In this document: piece by piece, positions 1 to 11,691 of the stretch
Numbering within the stretch: the stretch's first letter is position 1
How the letters are laid out: every line of letters starts with the position of its first letter
NCBI GenBank assembly: GCA_013397865.1
Contig: VZTI01000467.1
Span: 105,517 to 169,516 of the forward strand
DNA from: Struthidea cinerea
Lineage: Eukaryota > Chordata > Aves > Passeriformes > Corcoracidae
Direction: 5' to 3'
DNA: 64,000 nt
Notes under the pieces: model-generated
Database searches by the model: none
Told to the model about the DNA's origin: nothing
What the model saw: the letters and a program-made list of their open reading frames with translations, nothing else
Program-made: the position numbers and the translations under genes

Positions 1-84
1 GGGGGGGTTTTTGGTTGGTATTTGGTGATGGGGTTTTTTTGTTTGGTTGTTGTTTCGGTTTGTTTTGGTTTTTTTTTTTTTTTT
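1..84. repeat. G/T-rich low-complexity sequence with poly-T tract
   Basis: The window opens with a run of seven G followed by alternating G and T runs, and ends in a 16-base T tract at 69-84. No coding or RNA signal is visible. The left edge is cut by the window, so the full tract may be longer. Confidence 0.8.
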
Positions 85-161
85 CTGTGTGTATGCTTGG
101 TTTCTGTTTTTAAGCAATACACAGGGGACTTGGAATGAATTGCATGTGGTGCCGGGGGAGC

Positions 162-234
162 TGTGTGTGTGCGTGTGCACGTGTGTCTCGAGAGTGAGTG
201 AGTGTGTGCGCGTATGTGTGTGTGCAAAGTGCAT
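162..234. repeat. GT-rich degenerate microsatellite
   Basis: Interrupted GT dinucleotide repeats (GTGTGT blocks broken by GC, CTCGAGAG and GAGTGA steps) run for about 73 bases. Short frames read through it on both strands only because GT and CA repeats contain few stop codons. They are composed of C, V and H/T residues and are not genes. Confidence 0.8.
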
Positions 235-3200
235 CTATATTTTGTGTTCCTGGGATGAGGAGTGTTAAAGCTTCCAAACAGTCCCTGTACATAGAGCAAG
301 GAGCACGGCAGAGACGGCTGAGGGAGAAACCAGTCAGGGATGCAGGAAACCTACAGAGCTCTCCACAGAGTTCAGTCCCCTCTGCTCCAGAGCATCTTTC
401 CATAGATCATTACTGGCACCTTCAAGGTGATGGCTCCCATTCCTCTCCTGCCTTCTCACTAGAGGAGTGCAGAACAGGAAAACTTTACAGCTAATGTGAA
501 AGGATAGCATTTCTGTTCCTCCAGCAGCCCGAGACGGTGTTATTCCAGGGATGAGTGGGGAAAATAGAGTTGTGATCCAGAGTAAATGGATCATTTGCTG
601 TTACATATTAGTGTTCAGTGAGAAAAAGAGACATGAAACATTATCAGTTTGGCCAGCCAGCAGAAGCATTGGAGACTGGCTTACTTCTCAATTCCAAAGT
701 TGTTTTAGACCGCTTTTCATTCTTCAGAAAACTGTGTTTATTGATGGCAGAAGTGTGTTTCTACGGTAAAACAGTCTATTATAAATCTGCTGGGGAACGA
801 TTTATTATTCAGGGGCAATCAAGTAATTTATATGTTTCCCCCAAGTCCTTTGTGTGCCTTCAATTATGTATTTTACCTATGTGTGTGAAGCAGGGTAATA
901 TAGATTTTAGTTGCATTTTAACAAGAAGTTAAGGCATAACTTGCAGGGTGCCATTTGCCAAGTGTCACTTAATATAAAGCAAAATAACAGCCTCTAGCGC
1001 TTTTTCATGGATTTTTCACATCTCCCTTGTTTGTTTCAAAACAAGAGGTGATTTTGCTTAAGAACTTGTAAGGAAAACTGGCTTCACAATGGTACACAGT
1101 TTCAGATATTAGCTCAAAAGTATTACACTTGTTTGTCTGTGAGACATGAATTTACTTATAAAATCTAGTTAATCCAAAGTACATACAAGAGCATTTTGTA
1201 TACATGGTTTTCTAACAGGTTGGATCATTTTTGTATCTAAAAGTTTACAAATGAGCTAAAAATGGTTGTTGTAATCTGTGTTTGGAAGCCTTCATGGGTA
1301 CAGGAACATTAATGTTCCATGTCTAGTTAATGCAATTCCAAAATATCCTGTCTTTCCACATGCTGCATAGATGACACTCAGCAAAAATGAGCAGTCATGG
1401 AAGTAGTTGTGTGCTATCAAGGGTCATTTAGTCATTTCTTGTTAGCCTAAATTAAAATATTTTACACAAGTTTGCCTTGGGATTTTTTTTTCTGCTGTGG
1501 CTGGATGATGTTGTGAAAGTGGGAAGCATGCTTTGAGTGAGTTGTGGCATTCCTAATGCTTGGTAGCTGTGAGGGGAGAGACACCTGATGTGCTGTGTAC
1601 ATCATCCCTGAAGGGATGCGGGGTAAGAAAAAGGGATGGAAAACGAGCACGGTGCACTGGCAGTTAGATAAATAAATATGGGTGATGCATGTTAGCTTGT
1701 CAGATGCTGTTCTGCTGAACCCTGACTACTGGCTAAACACATTTTCTTGGTAAGCACTGCTATGTGATGCAATTTTTCTGATTTGATAGAGTTTGCTGTT
1801 AAAATCACATGTAGCACAGAACAGCTCTTGTTTTGTAGATAAAAATCATGCCGCCTCATTTTAATCCACAGAAAGCTGAAATATCCACTACTCCTACTGA
1901 AGTCACCAGGAGTTACTTGTGATCAGCACTCACCATGATTTTTAATCTCGACATGTCAGGATTTAGGATATTTCCAAAGGATGCTATTGACAGCAGATCT
2001 CATTTTGTTTACATTTTACATTGGGTGCATATTGTATGTTTACAGGTAGATATTTTCTTTTATCACAGCAACGCTAAAATATGTCAGGAAATGGAAAACT
2101 CTTAACATCATTTTTCTCATGAGCTTTTAAAGAGACTTCTTCTGGTGTCCTTTAAATGTTTCTGGAAAAGCAGTGCTCACTTCACAAATCTACACACTAA
2201 GTACCTTAACCTGGTTGCTTAGCTGTTGGAGAAAAAAAAATTATGGAATGTTCGTACACAAAAAGAGCAAGTCATGTGTTTGTTTTTTTTTTTTATAACA
2301 ACTGAAAGACAAGAGTGCTTTCAGATGAATATGAAAGTGTTGAAGTAAGGTTAATGTTGAGTTTGATCTGGTGGTTGTTCCTGTTGGCATGAGTGACAGC
2401 ACACCAACACTTATCTTATTCTGTAATGTACTAACCTAGATTAAACATCCCTTTAATTTGTCTTTTGAGACTTGGATATGACATCAAACCTTGGATTTAT
2501 GCACTTTTAAAGCCTTGTTTGTTTGTTTGTTTTGTTTTTGAAACAAGCCTTTTAAAGCTGTGAACTGCTATAAACAAAGTAATGGAGTGTTCAGAAGTCA
2601 CTCTGACTTTGTGGACCTTATTGCTATGAAAGTAAGGTGAGATTTCTCTCTACTGCTAACCAACTGAAATTATTTTCTTGTATTATTGCACCTTGTTATT
2701 CTGCAATATCAGTCTAAAATATTTAATCAAAGGAGTTTTTATTCTGTGGATGTGGTGCTTCCACAAAAGAAGAATATGTATATTTTGTCTTGTCCTAAAT
2801 TACAGCTACCCATCAGGTTCAGTGACATTTTGTTGCAGGGCAAAGTTGCTGTTTCATTTGGATATACTTATGGAGGAAACTGTATTGACCATGGATTTTC
2901 TTAGATTTTTAACAAAGTAAATGAAATCTATCACAGGGTTGCCTGGTATTTTTGGGAATGAAGTAGTTTTGTCTGTATCCATACAGAATGCAATCACAAT
3001 ATACATAAAATCAGTAGCATCTGAAAACATTAATCCATTTTTCACTCTAGATACCTCTTTCTTTACTAGTTTTAAATGGTACTATATGTGTGTGTTTCCA
3101 TCCAAGTGCATATTTGTAATTTTAAGATATTTAGATTAATTATGTTACCTTATGAAAAGATGACTATTTGTTTGCATTTTTTTCTGCTGGAAATACAGTT

Positions 3201-4620
3201 TTTATAATAAAATAGGTATTTTTCTTCTGCTGTACTTGCTTACGCATAGAAGAAAATTAGTGTTTTTCTCCTGGGAAACGTGTTGCTCTGAAGAGCCAGA
3301 TGTTGAACAGATCTACAAGCAGCTCCCTTCCCAGTCCTGGTGAATGTGGATGAGTGTCAGAGGTAACCAGTGCTCAGGCATGTCAGGGAAAGGAAGAGCG
3401 TGGCTCTCTAGAAAGCAGGATGTCGAACGATCTGGTGCTGCTTTGGCTGAGTTCTTCAGGAATAAGAGAGCAAAGTGCTCCCTCACCCTTAACAGTATTA
3501 AACTCCTCTGTCTTGTGGTTTGCATTCATCAGCCTGCTTGGTTTTCCCTTTATTAGATAGGGAAGACTTAATTACAGTCTGGTAGTGCTAACACAGCTCT
3601 CTGATGACAACTGTTTGTAGGAGGTCAAGTGGAAAGTAATTGTTGAGAGGGGTCTCCAGCTACAGTGTTTCTTCTTTGTGGTATGTTTTTATTTACTCCA
3701 GTTTTGCCTGGATTTGCATCCAGCTACTATACCCCACTTGCCAGCATAGGCTGGAGGTTGTTTGGTGTGCAGAATGTGTTTATAGGAAAGGGAAAAAGAT
3801 GTTATTGTTGACTTTGGACAACAACCACTCCACCAACTACAACCAAATGCAAGAAGCGCTGTGGCATTGTAGCTAAAATGTTCAGAATTAGCTTGACATA
3901 AGTATGAGATTTCATGTCTTGTGAGAAGAGACACATTTTTAAACGTAATTCAAAGGGAATGCTTTTTTCAGAATGAGATTCAGTGTAAGTCCCAGCGATC
4001 ACTCATGTCCTGAAGAACCTGCTAGGGCAGCCCAGGTAATTACAGGTTAAAGTGGGATGGGGCAGTTTCTCCTACTCAATCCACTGCTGTAACTCCATGC
4101 TGGCAGATGGGTTCCTGTTCCAGCACTGCCATTGTATCAGTAACAAAACTTAAATTTTGTTTATAGTGCGATATACATAACGCACTATTGATTTCCGCTA
4201 GCAGGCAAGGCTTTTAGCAATAAGTATGAATCCAGTAATTTTAATTATGGATCTTGCAACATCTGACTTTGTCATCTATGCATTAGATATATTTAGATGC
4301 TGTGGACACTTAATCCAAGGAAGCAAAATGTTTGTCTTCTGTAAATGACAGATAAAATACCTAATTTGTTCATTCATTTGGCCTTTGGAGGTGTGGGTGG
4401 CTCAGGACTACACCTTATTTGATTACAATTTGTCTCTTGGTTTACTTAAAAATAGTTGCAGAAGGGTTTATTATTATTATTAATTTTTGACAGTCTCTAT
4501 GCATTTTAAAAAATAGTTGTATAACAAAGTTTTAGGGCCAACCCCAGAGGTCTGATGAGAACTTAGTCCTCTTAATGACTTGTAGTTCATATAATTTCAT
4601 TAATGTAAGTGACATACTGT
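235..4620. other. Single-copy noncoding DNA, no gene seen
   Basis: AT-rich sequence with frequent stops in all frames. The longest Met-started frame is about 104 codons (618-932, plus) and has no recognisable domain. Simple tracts inside are a T tract at 2283-2294, a (GTTT)n-like stretch at 2516-2540 and a short (TTA)n at 4469-4484. I recognise no exon, RNA gene or transposon in this block. Confidence 0.6.
2516..2540. repeat. (GTTT)n short microsatellite
   Basis: About five GTTT units, with the last ones expanded by extra T residues. Simple sequence only. Confidence 0.7.
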
Positions 4621-5200
4621 TGTGGTTTAACCCCAGCTGGCAGCTAAGCCCCACACAGCCAATTGCTCACTCCCCCACCAGCAGGATGGGGCTGAGAATC
4701 CAAAGAGTAAAAGAATAAACTCATAGGTTGAGACAAAGACAGTTTAGCAGGTAAAGTGAAACACACACACAAAGCAGAATGAGGTATTCTTTCATCCCTT
4801 GCTATGGGCAGGCAGGTGTTCGGCCATCCCCGGGAAAGCCTGGCTCTGTCACCTCTAACAGTGACTTGGGAAGACAAACACCATCATTCTGAACATCCCA
4901 TCCCCTTCTTCTTCCCCCAGCTCTATATGCTGCACATGCCATATGCTAAAGAATATCTCTTGGATCAGTTGAGGTCAGCTGTCCCTGCTGTGTCCCCTCC
5001 CAGCTTCTTGTGCACCCCCAGCCTCCCTACTGGTGGGGTGGGGTGAGAAGCAGGAAAGGCCTCGACACTGTGCAAACACTGCTCAGCAGTGTTATCAATA
5101 TATCCCTATGTTATCAATGCTGTTTTCAGGAAAAACCCAAAACTCAGCCCCACACTGGCTCCCGTGAAGAAAATTAGTTCTATCCCAGTTAAAAGCAGCA
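4621..5200 (-). mobile_element. Solo LTR of an avian endogenous retrovirus, reverse orientation
   Basis: This 580-bp block starts with TG and ends with CA, as LTRs do. Its plus-strand start (TGTGGTTTAACCCCAGC) and its far end (CTATCCCAGTTAAAAGCAGCA) match the two edges of an LTR family I know from many neoavian genomes, read in antisense. In sense (minus) orientation the order fits an LTR: U3, then a degraded TATA-like element (GCATATAGAG, plus 4921-4930), then the region where the family carries its polyadenylation signal (near 4741-4750, decayed here). An (AC)n run lies at about 4760-4770. No internal retroviral sequence flanks it, so it is a solo LTR left by recombination between two LTRs. 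The flanking pentamers (ACTGT and TATGT) do not match cleanly, so the target-site duplication has decayed or my edges are off by a few bases. Class (ERVL or ERVK) is not settled. Frames inside it are not genes. Confidence 0.8.
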
Positions 5201-5685
5201 TATGTATATAGTGACACTGTCTATTTCAAACATACTGGCACTTTGCATACAACAGTATCGATTTTAATGAGGCATCTGGAGTTCTTTGAGCTCTAATAGA
5301 ATAAAACACCCATGACTGTATGGTTCTCTTACCAGTCATACCATTGCCATTCTTCCACCTGGTGAATTCAGTATAAAACATCTACAAGCCAACCTTAGCA
5401 GGTTCAGGCAATATCTTTAGGTCATGATGGCTGCCTCAGTAACCTTGAGTACACCAGTATTCAAAGACAACGTGGTGAAAGACTGGGAGCATCAGCTGGG
5501 AAGTAAATAGGACTCTGAAGTGGGCTTAGAAAACCCCTCAGGATAAACAAAAAACCCTGTCTTTCTGAAGGAGAAGACAAGTACCTGGGCACCATGTACT
5601 TGATGTACTTCCAAGCTTCTTTGGACCTCCTTGCCTGACAAAATCCCACTGTTTATCAGCAGTGCAGAAACTTAATGAAATTTTG
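5201..5685. other. Noncoding spacer between LTR and CR1
   Basis: About 485 bp of AT-rich single-copy sequence. A minus-strand frame of 62 codons at 5461-5649 has no recognisable features. Nothing else seen. Confidence 0.6.
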
Positions 5686-5800
5686 TAGAATCATAGAACC
5701 ATAGAATGACTTGGGGTTGAAAAGGACGTTAAAGATCATCTGGTTCCAAACCCTGTGATGGCCATCTTCCAGGGACACCTCACAATAGATCAGGTTTCAA
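5686..5800 (-). mobile_element. CR1 LINE, 3' tail fragment
   Basis: Read on the minus strand this ends in TTCTATGGTTCTATGATTCTA, the CR1 terminal short repeat, preceded by the typical CR1 words for 'GATGATCTTTAA', 'CCAAC' and 'GGGACA' motifs. Only the last 115 bp or so are present, as expected for a heavily 5'-truncated CR1 insertion. Many substitutions mark it as old. Confidence 0.9.
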
Positions 5801-6690
5801 ATTTGTATAACCCAGCTGAGGCTGTAACAGGAACAGAAAGGGAGAATTTAGCAAATGTAAATACTTGTATTTAAATAAGAGTGTGAATGGTTCCTTCTCC
5901 TGTTGGCATACCAATGGAGAAGTGTGCTCTGTTTCATTTGTGTACCTTTTGAAAAGGTTTCTACATTTTGCCTTATAGTATTGAATGGGGAATGATTTAG
6001 GCTATAAAAATATGGAAATTCAAAGTTAAGGCTTAGCTTTCACTTAACCATTACAGAGGCATGGTCCATGCCTTGGGAATTCTCGTTGCAGGTCTGAGAA
6101 ACATCTCCTAAAGTGGCACTGAATGTGGGGTTTGTGTGATGCTGTTCCTACCTGTAAAATGGGATAGCATAGCTATGGTTAAATTCAGCAATTCCTATTC
6201 GTGTTAAATAATTTCTTGACTTCAGTAGGATTGCTTGCCTAAGTGAGAGACTCCAAACAGGCTCGTAGAACAGTGACAACAGGGAAGGTGTGAAGTATCT
6301 ATTATTACTACTTCAGAGAAGCTTATCTTGTATGAGATGGCTCATGTTTCAGGCAGTCTGCATAACTAAACCAAAATTCCTTGGCACTTTCATTTGATTT
6401 CTGCAACACGACACTGCTTGATTCCATCACAGGATGAAATAAATTAAAAGTTCTTTCTAAAATCTGAGGTCTAAATAAAGCATATGTTAAGTGTAGGAAT
6501 ATTTTAAATATATTAATTCTATATGACACTAAAATATATTGTTTTAGCTGTATGTTTCTGGTTGTCCGTCTATGTACAAGAAATTATTTTGTCTATATTT
6601 CAGTTTTCACCTAATATAAAAATATTTTATGAATTCTAGAAGCAGGTGTATGCTTCATTGGTTACTCTTTACATGTCAGAGATGAGACGC
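5801..6690. other. Noncoding spacer between two CR1 fragments
   Basis: AT-rich single-copy sequence with no frame longer than about 70 codons. The flanking CR1 pieces are in opposite orientations and are independent insertions. Nothing else seen. Confidence 0.6.
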
Positions 6691-6878
6691 TGGTGAGGCA
6701 CTGGAATGGGTTATGCATAGAAATTGTGGATGCTCCATCCTTGGAAGTGTTCAAAGCCTGGTCAGATGGGGCTTTGAGCAACCTGGTCTACTGAAAGGTG
6801 TCCCTGCCCATGGCAGGGGGATTAGAATTAGATGATCTTTAAAGTCCCTTCTAACCCAAACCATTCTATGCTTCTGTG
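6691..6878 (+). mobile_element. CR1 LINE, 3' end fragment
   Basis: Starts within the CR1 stretch 'GAGGCACTGGAATGGGTT' and runs through 'GCTCCATCCTTGGAAGTGTTC', 'GATGGGGCTTTGAGCAACCTGG', 'CCATGGCAGGGGGATTAGA' and 'CCCTTCTAACCCAAACCATTC' to the terminal 'CTATGCTTCTGTG'. This is the canonical order of the avian CR1 3' end. It is 5'-truncated and moderately diverged. Confidence 0.93.
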
Positions 6879-9800
6879 TCACAGACATCAACTAATTAGT
6901 CATCTCAGCAACCCCCACCCTTGGGTTTTGTAGTACACAGACAAAATTTTACGCAGCAGTAATAGTAAAATAAAAGACCAGGAGAAGATAATTTATTTTC
7001 CTTCTCTTTTTTTATAGTTAGCTTTCAGTGGTAATGTGGGGTAGAAACTAGAAAAGAACTGTAAATGTGACTGTTCCTTGCCACCAGCTACATTTTAAGA
7101 CTGCTTTTTGAGTGGGGATAGGTGCCTGTGTTAGCATTTGGGATTGGCAGAACTCTCCTGCCTGGCAATATGGAAGAATCTGGGAAGAGGACGATTTTGA
7201 TTCTTTCAAGTCTGAAGGTGAAATCTGTGGTGCCATATGGATAATATCAGATCCTTCACTCTCTGAGATCTTTACAGTACGTATTGCAAAGGCAAACTCA
7301 TGCTCGATCTTCAGGGCTGCAATCTTAAAAGCAACTTCTAAATTTGCACCCTCATGCAGATTTTGCTTGTGTGTGACACCTACAAGTGCAGCCTAGAGGT
7401 GTAAGCAATGGGAGGCAGAATCAGGGATAGTAGAATATATGGAATCAAAGAAAAAAAGGTAACAAAGTACCTGCGTAAGCAAAAACTTAAAAAAAATCCC
7501 TAAGTGTGAAGGAGCCCTTAAGAGAGAGTATGGAAGAGGGAAAAGCATTGCTCAGGGATGGGATTAATAAGATTTAACAGAATGTGAGATAAAAGGCACA
7601 TAACAAATATCGGAGGTTGGAGGCTGGATTGGAAGAAAGCACAACTAATGTTAGAAGGCGAAATGGCTGGCTGAAAAATGGCTACACTGTCAGTTTAAAG
7701 TATACTTTCAAGATCAGCTTAAGTTGATCTAAATTTCAGCTGCTTCTGCAAAGGGAGTCCTGCACAATCCTCCTTTCCTCCAAATGGTGTGCTGCAACAG
7801 GTAATACTAAAAACATAAAAATTTATCCCAATCAGATCCTTGATCTATCTGACTAACTGCTCATATTGACACTACAGCTGCCTCAAGGCAAAGTGGAGGG
7901 GAGGCTTAGGAAAAGGCAGCCTAAAATTGACTTAGGCTGATGACAGATCTGTGCTCTTGGTCTGAAAGTCCTGGTGAGGTTCTGAGTTATAAATTATTTA
8001 GAAGAGAGACTGGCTAGGAAGACATGGAGTGGTAACACAATGCAAGGAAGAAGCCACCTGGGACAGTACTTAGAGTGAGCAGTTAAAATGGCTGCATGCA
8101 AAGGAAAAAGATGCTAAAAACACTTAGGAGGCAAAATCAAGCATTTAGAAGTCACAAAAAGCCAGTATTTATGTTGTCTTTGTATTTAATTCAGTATCCA
8201 TGGGCATGCCTGCTGATGCAGTCTTTAATTACATGATCAAGTAGGGCATTTTTCCTACTCCTCACAAGCAGCTACCCTGTCCCTCATGACCCCTGTTGAG
8301 CAGAGCAGTGCCTGTGACCTGGGGCTTACTTCACCTCCTTGTATCATGAATGACAAAGTTCAGTGCTCAACAGTCCCACAGGAGGCTTCAGGCTTCCATC
8401 TCACATCCTTCATGTGCATCTCCATCATGGGTCCCCAGCATATTCCATACTGACTTTTTATTAACCCAGTGTTACATCCACTGTTTTATTAACCCAGTGT
8501 TTATGGCTCCCAAACAAAACATCCTTCTGCCCCTTTTGTCTCAGAGCTGCACCTGCAGTGTGCTGTACATGTGCAGAATGTGTTAAGCTTACTTTTAAAT
8601 GGTAATGTATGCTTCAAGTTTCTCTTGGAATAAGAAGAAACAATATAGAAGGATAAAAGTAAATTCAGAATAAAATGTCTTCAGAGAAAAGGAGGCAAAG
8701 ATTAGAATATGTTTTGGAATGAATGAAATATAAAGCTCCCAGGTCTTATTGGTTATCTTGTTAATGATTTGTTTTAAAATATTAAATGGGGAAATTACAT
8801 TATGCAGAAATACACAGACACATGCTAAACCACATTATGTATTCCATTCTTTAAAAGGGAGAGTTGAAATAAAGCAGTTTACCCAGCCCTGTGATGGTAA
8901 GATGCTGGCAGATGATGTCATGCTGTCTAGACTGGAATAAAAGATGTATTTTTAAAAATCTTAGCTAACTTATTTAAATAAAATATTTTGAAAGTCTAAG
9001 AAATCATAAGTGCTAGCTGATGATCTTAGATTTTACTTTGATCATGTTCTATGGGTCCTGGTGTCTTTTCATAACATATTTTTTAAAAACTTCATTTTCT
9101 CCCTTTAAACATACCTACAGAGAATTGCATGCTCATAAAAAGATATGACTGATTCTTCTGGGTTGTGCAGTTCAGTCCGTTGCCTTTGCAGCCAAGATGT
9201 CATACAATTCCTTTCATGTACCAATCAAACTCCCTCTTACAACTCTTAAGGGATTTTTTTTACTTCCCATACTCCCATTTGGAGGCTGTTCCAGTTTTCT
9301 TGTTTCTTTTCCCCTTAAATATGTTCATGGCCTGCTTTTATTACTTTGTTTTTGGACTACTTGAGCTGTTGTACTTGAGCTTCAATGTAAGATGTTTACT
9401 GACTCAGAGTGTGGAGCAGTCCTGCTCACTGCCAGACTTAAAAAGCAAAGTTCTTGCTGGACAAAGGTCAGCTCTAATGATGACTCCTAAGTTCTTGTGG
9501 AGGATAGACAATGGTGTAGAGTTATTCACAATAGGTTTCTGGTCATGCTGCCCGTTTATGATGACTTACTTTAAACCAGACTTCACTATTGACCTTCAGA
9601 GTGTCAATGATATGTCAAGAGCCTTACCCACATTTCTCTTTCGGGAGGTTTGATCTTCTAGTGCACAGTGCTCCATGGGGTTTTTTGCAGACTCATTTTC
9701 ATTTGGCTTAGTTCTTGTTTCTCACTATAAATAGTTCAAGTAAGACAGAAAGAATCTTTGTATATAGTTAGAAAAAAAGTCCTGTTTCCGCTTTGGATTA

Positions 9801-10169
9801 AATTTCAGTTGGTGAGAGTTGAGTTCTTAACATTTACATGGATACAATATTCTAAGCATTAGTCTTTCAAACAGGAGGTAGCCATTATGCTCTAAGCAAA
9901 GTTATTTTCATATCAGACTATCTAATACTCTTAATCAAGAATGCATTGGATTTCATGTAGCTTTGGCACTCGTACTTCATTTGGGAAGCCAGAAATTACT
10001 AGCTTTTGATTCTGGGCACATTTTCTGGTTTCAAAATTACTGGGAAAGGGAAGAGGTATTTTTTATTTGTGATCCTTGAAGTATAATATAAACAGAGGAT
10101 AGGAAATTCAAGTGGCTGGCTTTTTTATGTTTCAAGAATTTATTTCAAATGGGTTTTAAAAAGCAATGG
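6879..10169. other. Single-copy noncoding DNA, no gene seen
   Basis: Contains one 162-codon Met-started frame (9165-9653, plus), rich in F, L and Y because the DNA is T-rich. It has no recognisable domain, signal peptide pattern or splice-flanked conserved segment, so I do not call it a gene. An 18-base direct repeat lies at 8456-8473 and 8484-8501. No transposon recognised. Confidence 0.55.
8456..8501. repeat. 18-bp direct repeat, spacing 28 bp
   Basis: The 18-mer TTTTATTAACCCAGTGTT occurs exactly twice (8456-8473 and 8484-8501), separated by 10 bases. It is probably a small local duplication. No function inferred. Confidence 0.8.
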
Positions 10170-10676
10170 GTACCAATGTTGTACCCTCACCCTGAGTACT
10201 GCGTGTAGTTCTGGGCCCTGAAGTTTAAGAAAAATGGGAGGGTCCTTGAATGTGTCCAGAGAAGGGCAACAAAGCTGGTGAAGGAGCTGGAACATATGCC
10301 CTGTGAGGAGCAGCTGAGGACTTTGGGCTTGTCTGTTGTGGAGTAGAGGAGGTTGAAGTGTGACCTTTCTACAGCTGCCTAAGGAGAGGACATGGGGAGG
10401 GAGGTGCTCAGCTCTTGTCCCAGTGACAGGACACATGGGAATGGTTCAAAACTGGACCAGCAAAGGTTCAGACTAGATATGGAGAAGCATTTATTTACTG
10501 AGAGGATGGTGAAACATTGGAACAGGCTCCTTGTGGAGGTGGTCAATGCCCCAAGCCTGTCAGTGTTTAAGAGGTATTTTGACAATAGCGTGCTTGATCT
10601 TTTGGTCAGCCCTGAATCGGTCAGGCAGTTGGACTAGACGATCATTTCAGGTTCCTTCCAAGTGAAATATTCTATC
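10170..10676 (+). mobile_element. CR1 LINE, about 500-bp 3' fragment with ORF2 remnant
   Basis: Longest CR1 piece in the window. It runs from 'CCTGAGTACTGCGTGTAGTTCTGGG' through 'GTGTCCAGAGAAGGGCAACAAAGCTGGTGAAGGAGCTGGA' (words given in parts of the CR1 3' region) to the end of the element near 'TTCCAAGTGAAATATTCTA'. The region before the 3' tail corresponds to the C-terminal end of CR1 ORF2, after the reverse transcriptase domain. The 3' terminal repeat is short and decayed. 5' truncation has removed the endonuclease and the reverse transcriptase catalytic region, so the element cannot move on its own. Confidence 0.93.
10403..10600 (+). pseudogene. Decayed C-terminal end of CR1 ORF2 protein
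   Basis: One frame reads DRTHGNGSKLDQQRFRLDM, then LFTERMVKHWNRL, then PSLSVFKRYFD. This matches the conserved C-terminal segment of the CR1 ORF2 polyprotein, in which a DRTRGNG-like motif is followed by F-T-ER-V-HWN-LP and PSL-FK-LD. Only about 65 residues remain, without the endonuclease or reverse transcriptase catalytic motifs, and the frame upstream is broken. A Met at 10392 happens to precede it but is not a real start. It is a fossil fragment inside the CR1 copy at 10170-10676. Confidence 0.85.
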
Positions 10677-11583
10677 CATTCACAATCTTTTCAGTTTTCT
10701 ATTTCTGTTCTTTTTCAAAAACCAAGCAGTAAACTCGTGATATTGAAGGTTTTAAATCATTTGCAACTTTAAAGTCATAGCCCTTATGTGTGAAATATTT
10801 TAAGCAAGTTTATACATTACTATGTTATACAGGTAGTTAGTGTTTACCTAAAGTGCAATTATTGCATTTTTCATTTATAAAAGACCACTTCTTTGTATAT
10901 TACTTGTCATTATTTTTCTGTTGGAAATTTAACACGGATGGATAAGATACAGTTCTGTTATATTTATTAGATATTTTTAAATACCACAATAAGTAGTATC
11001 TACTCTGACAATGCTATAATACTACTACAAGAAGCAGTATCTGAGACAGTAAAATTCCACAGTGAATGAAGCAGCTGGAACTGCAACTCGTATCAGCTGC
11101 CCAACACCAAACACTCCTTTCAGCTTTCTCCTGGGGCCATTGACATTTGCCTTGCCTGCAGAATGACTATGCATGTTATCTACAAGGCATTAATCCATTA
11201 GTAATGAGCCACCTTTAATCCTGGTGTAGATATCCTCTTCATGGAAAAGGGCGTGTGTCACAGCATTAAGATTTCTGTATACCTACATGGGCAAATAAGT
11301 TCCCTCATTGGATTTGTCCCATTTAACCTAGCAGGACTGCGGTTTCACATTTGAGTGTTTGTAGGAGTCAGCTCTGAGTCATATTTGTCCTGCAGACCTG
11401 GGCATGGAAGGGATTCAAAATCCATGCAGGGGAATGGATTGCCAATGTGTGCATGCACAAAGGTTAGGGCTGGGAAGGAGCCTGGAGTCCTTAGCGCTAA
11501 CTCAGTTCATCAATCCAGGATGTTTATGCTGGCTTAAAAGAATGCAGCAATGCACACAGAAGTGTTGTGTATGTTGCTGTTAT
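10677..11583. other. Single-copy noncoding DNA
   Basis: AT-rich sequence without a supported gene. The part from 11090 to 11345 is less AT-rich and is listed separately as a possible conserved element. The block ends where a long A-rich tract begins. Confidence 0.55.
11090..11345. promoter_or_regulatory. Candidate conserved noncoding element (weak)
   Basis: Seen: two TAATCC words (11191-11196 and 11216-11221) 25 bp apart, with a TAATGAG between them, in a stretch of mixed composition without repeats or an open frame. Known: TAATCC is the preferred site of K50 homeodomain factors such as OTX and PITX. Inferred: the block could be an enhancer. No conservation data were available and short motifs like these arise by chance, so this is a pointer only. 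Confidence 0.15.
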
Positions 11584-11641
11584 TAAAAAAAAAAACCCAC
11601 AAAAAAAACCCANNNNNNNNNNAAAAACAAAAAAAAAAAAA

Positions 11642-11684
<43 letters not shown>

Positions 11685-11691
11685 ACAGGAA
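11584..11691. repeat. Long A-rich tract containing a 10-N assembly gap
   Basis: A-runs interrupted by CCCAC and CCCA lie before the gap, and nearly pure A follows it, with about 40 uninterrupted A at 11643-11682. Ten N occupy 11613-11622. The true length and content at the gap are unknown. Long A tracts often fail in assembly, which explains the gap. Confidence 0.9.
11613..11622. other. Assembly gap (10 N)
   Basis: Ten consecutive N within an A-rich tract. Ten is probably a placeholder rather than a measured size. Confidence 0.97.

Noticed and set aside
9165..9653. 162-codon plus-strand open frame, hydrophobic
   Set aside because: The F/L/Y-rich composition follows from T-rich DNA. There is no recognisable family, and membrane-like segments arise trivially from such sequence.
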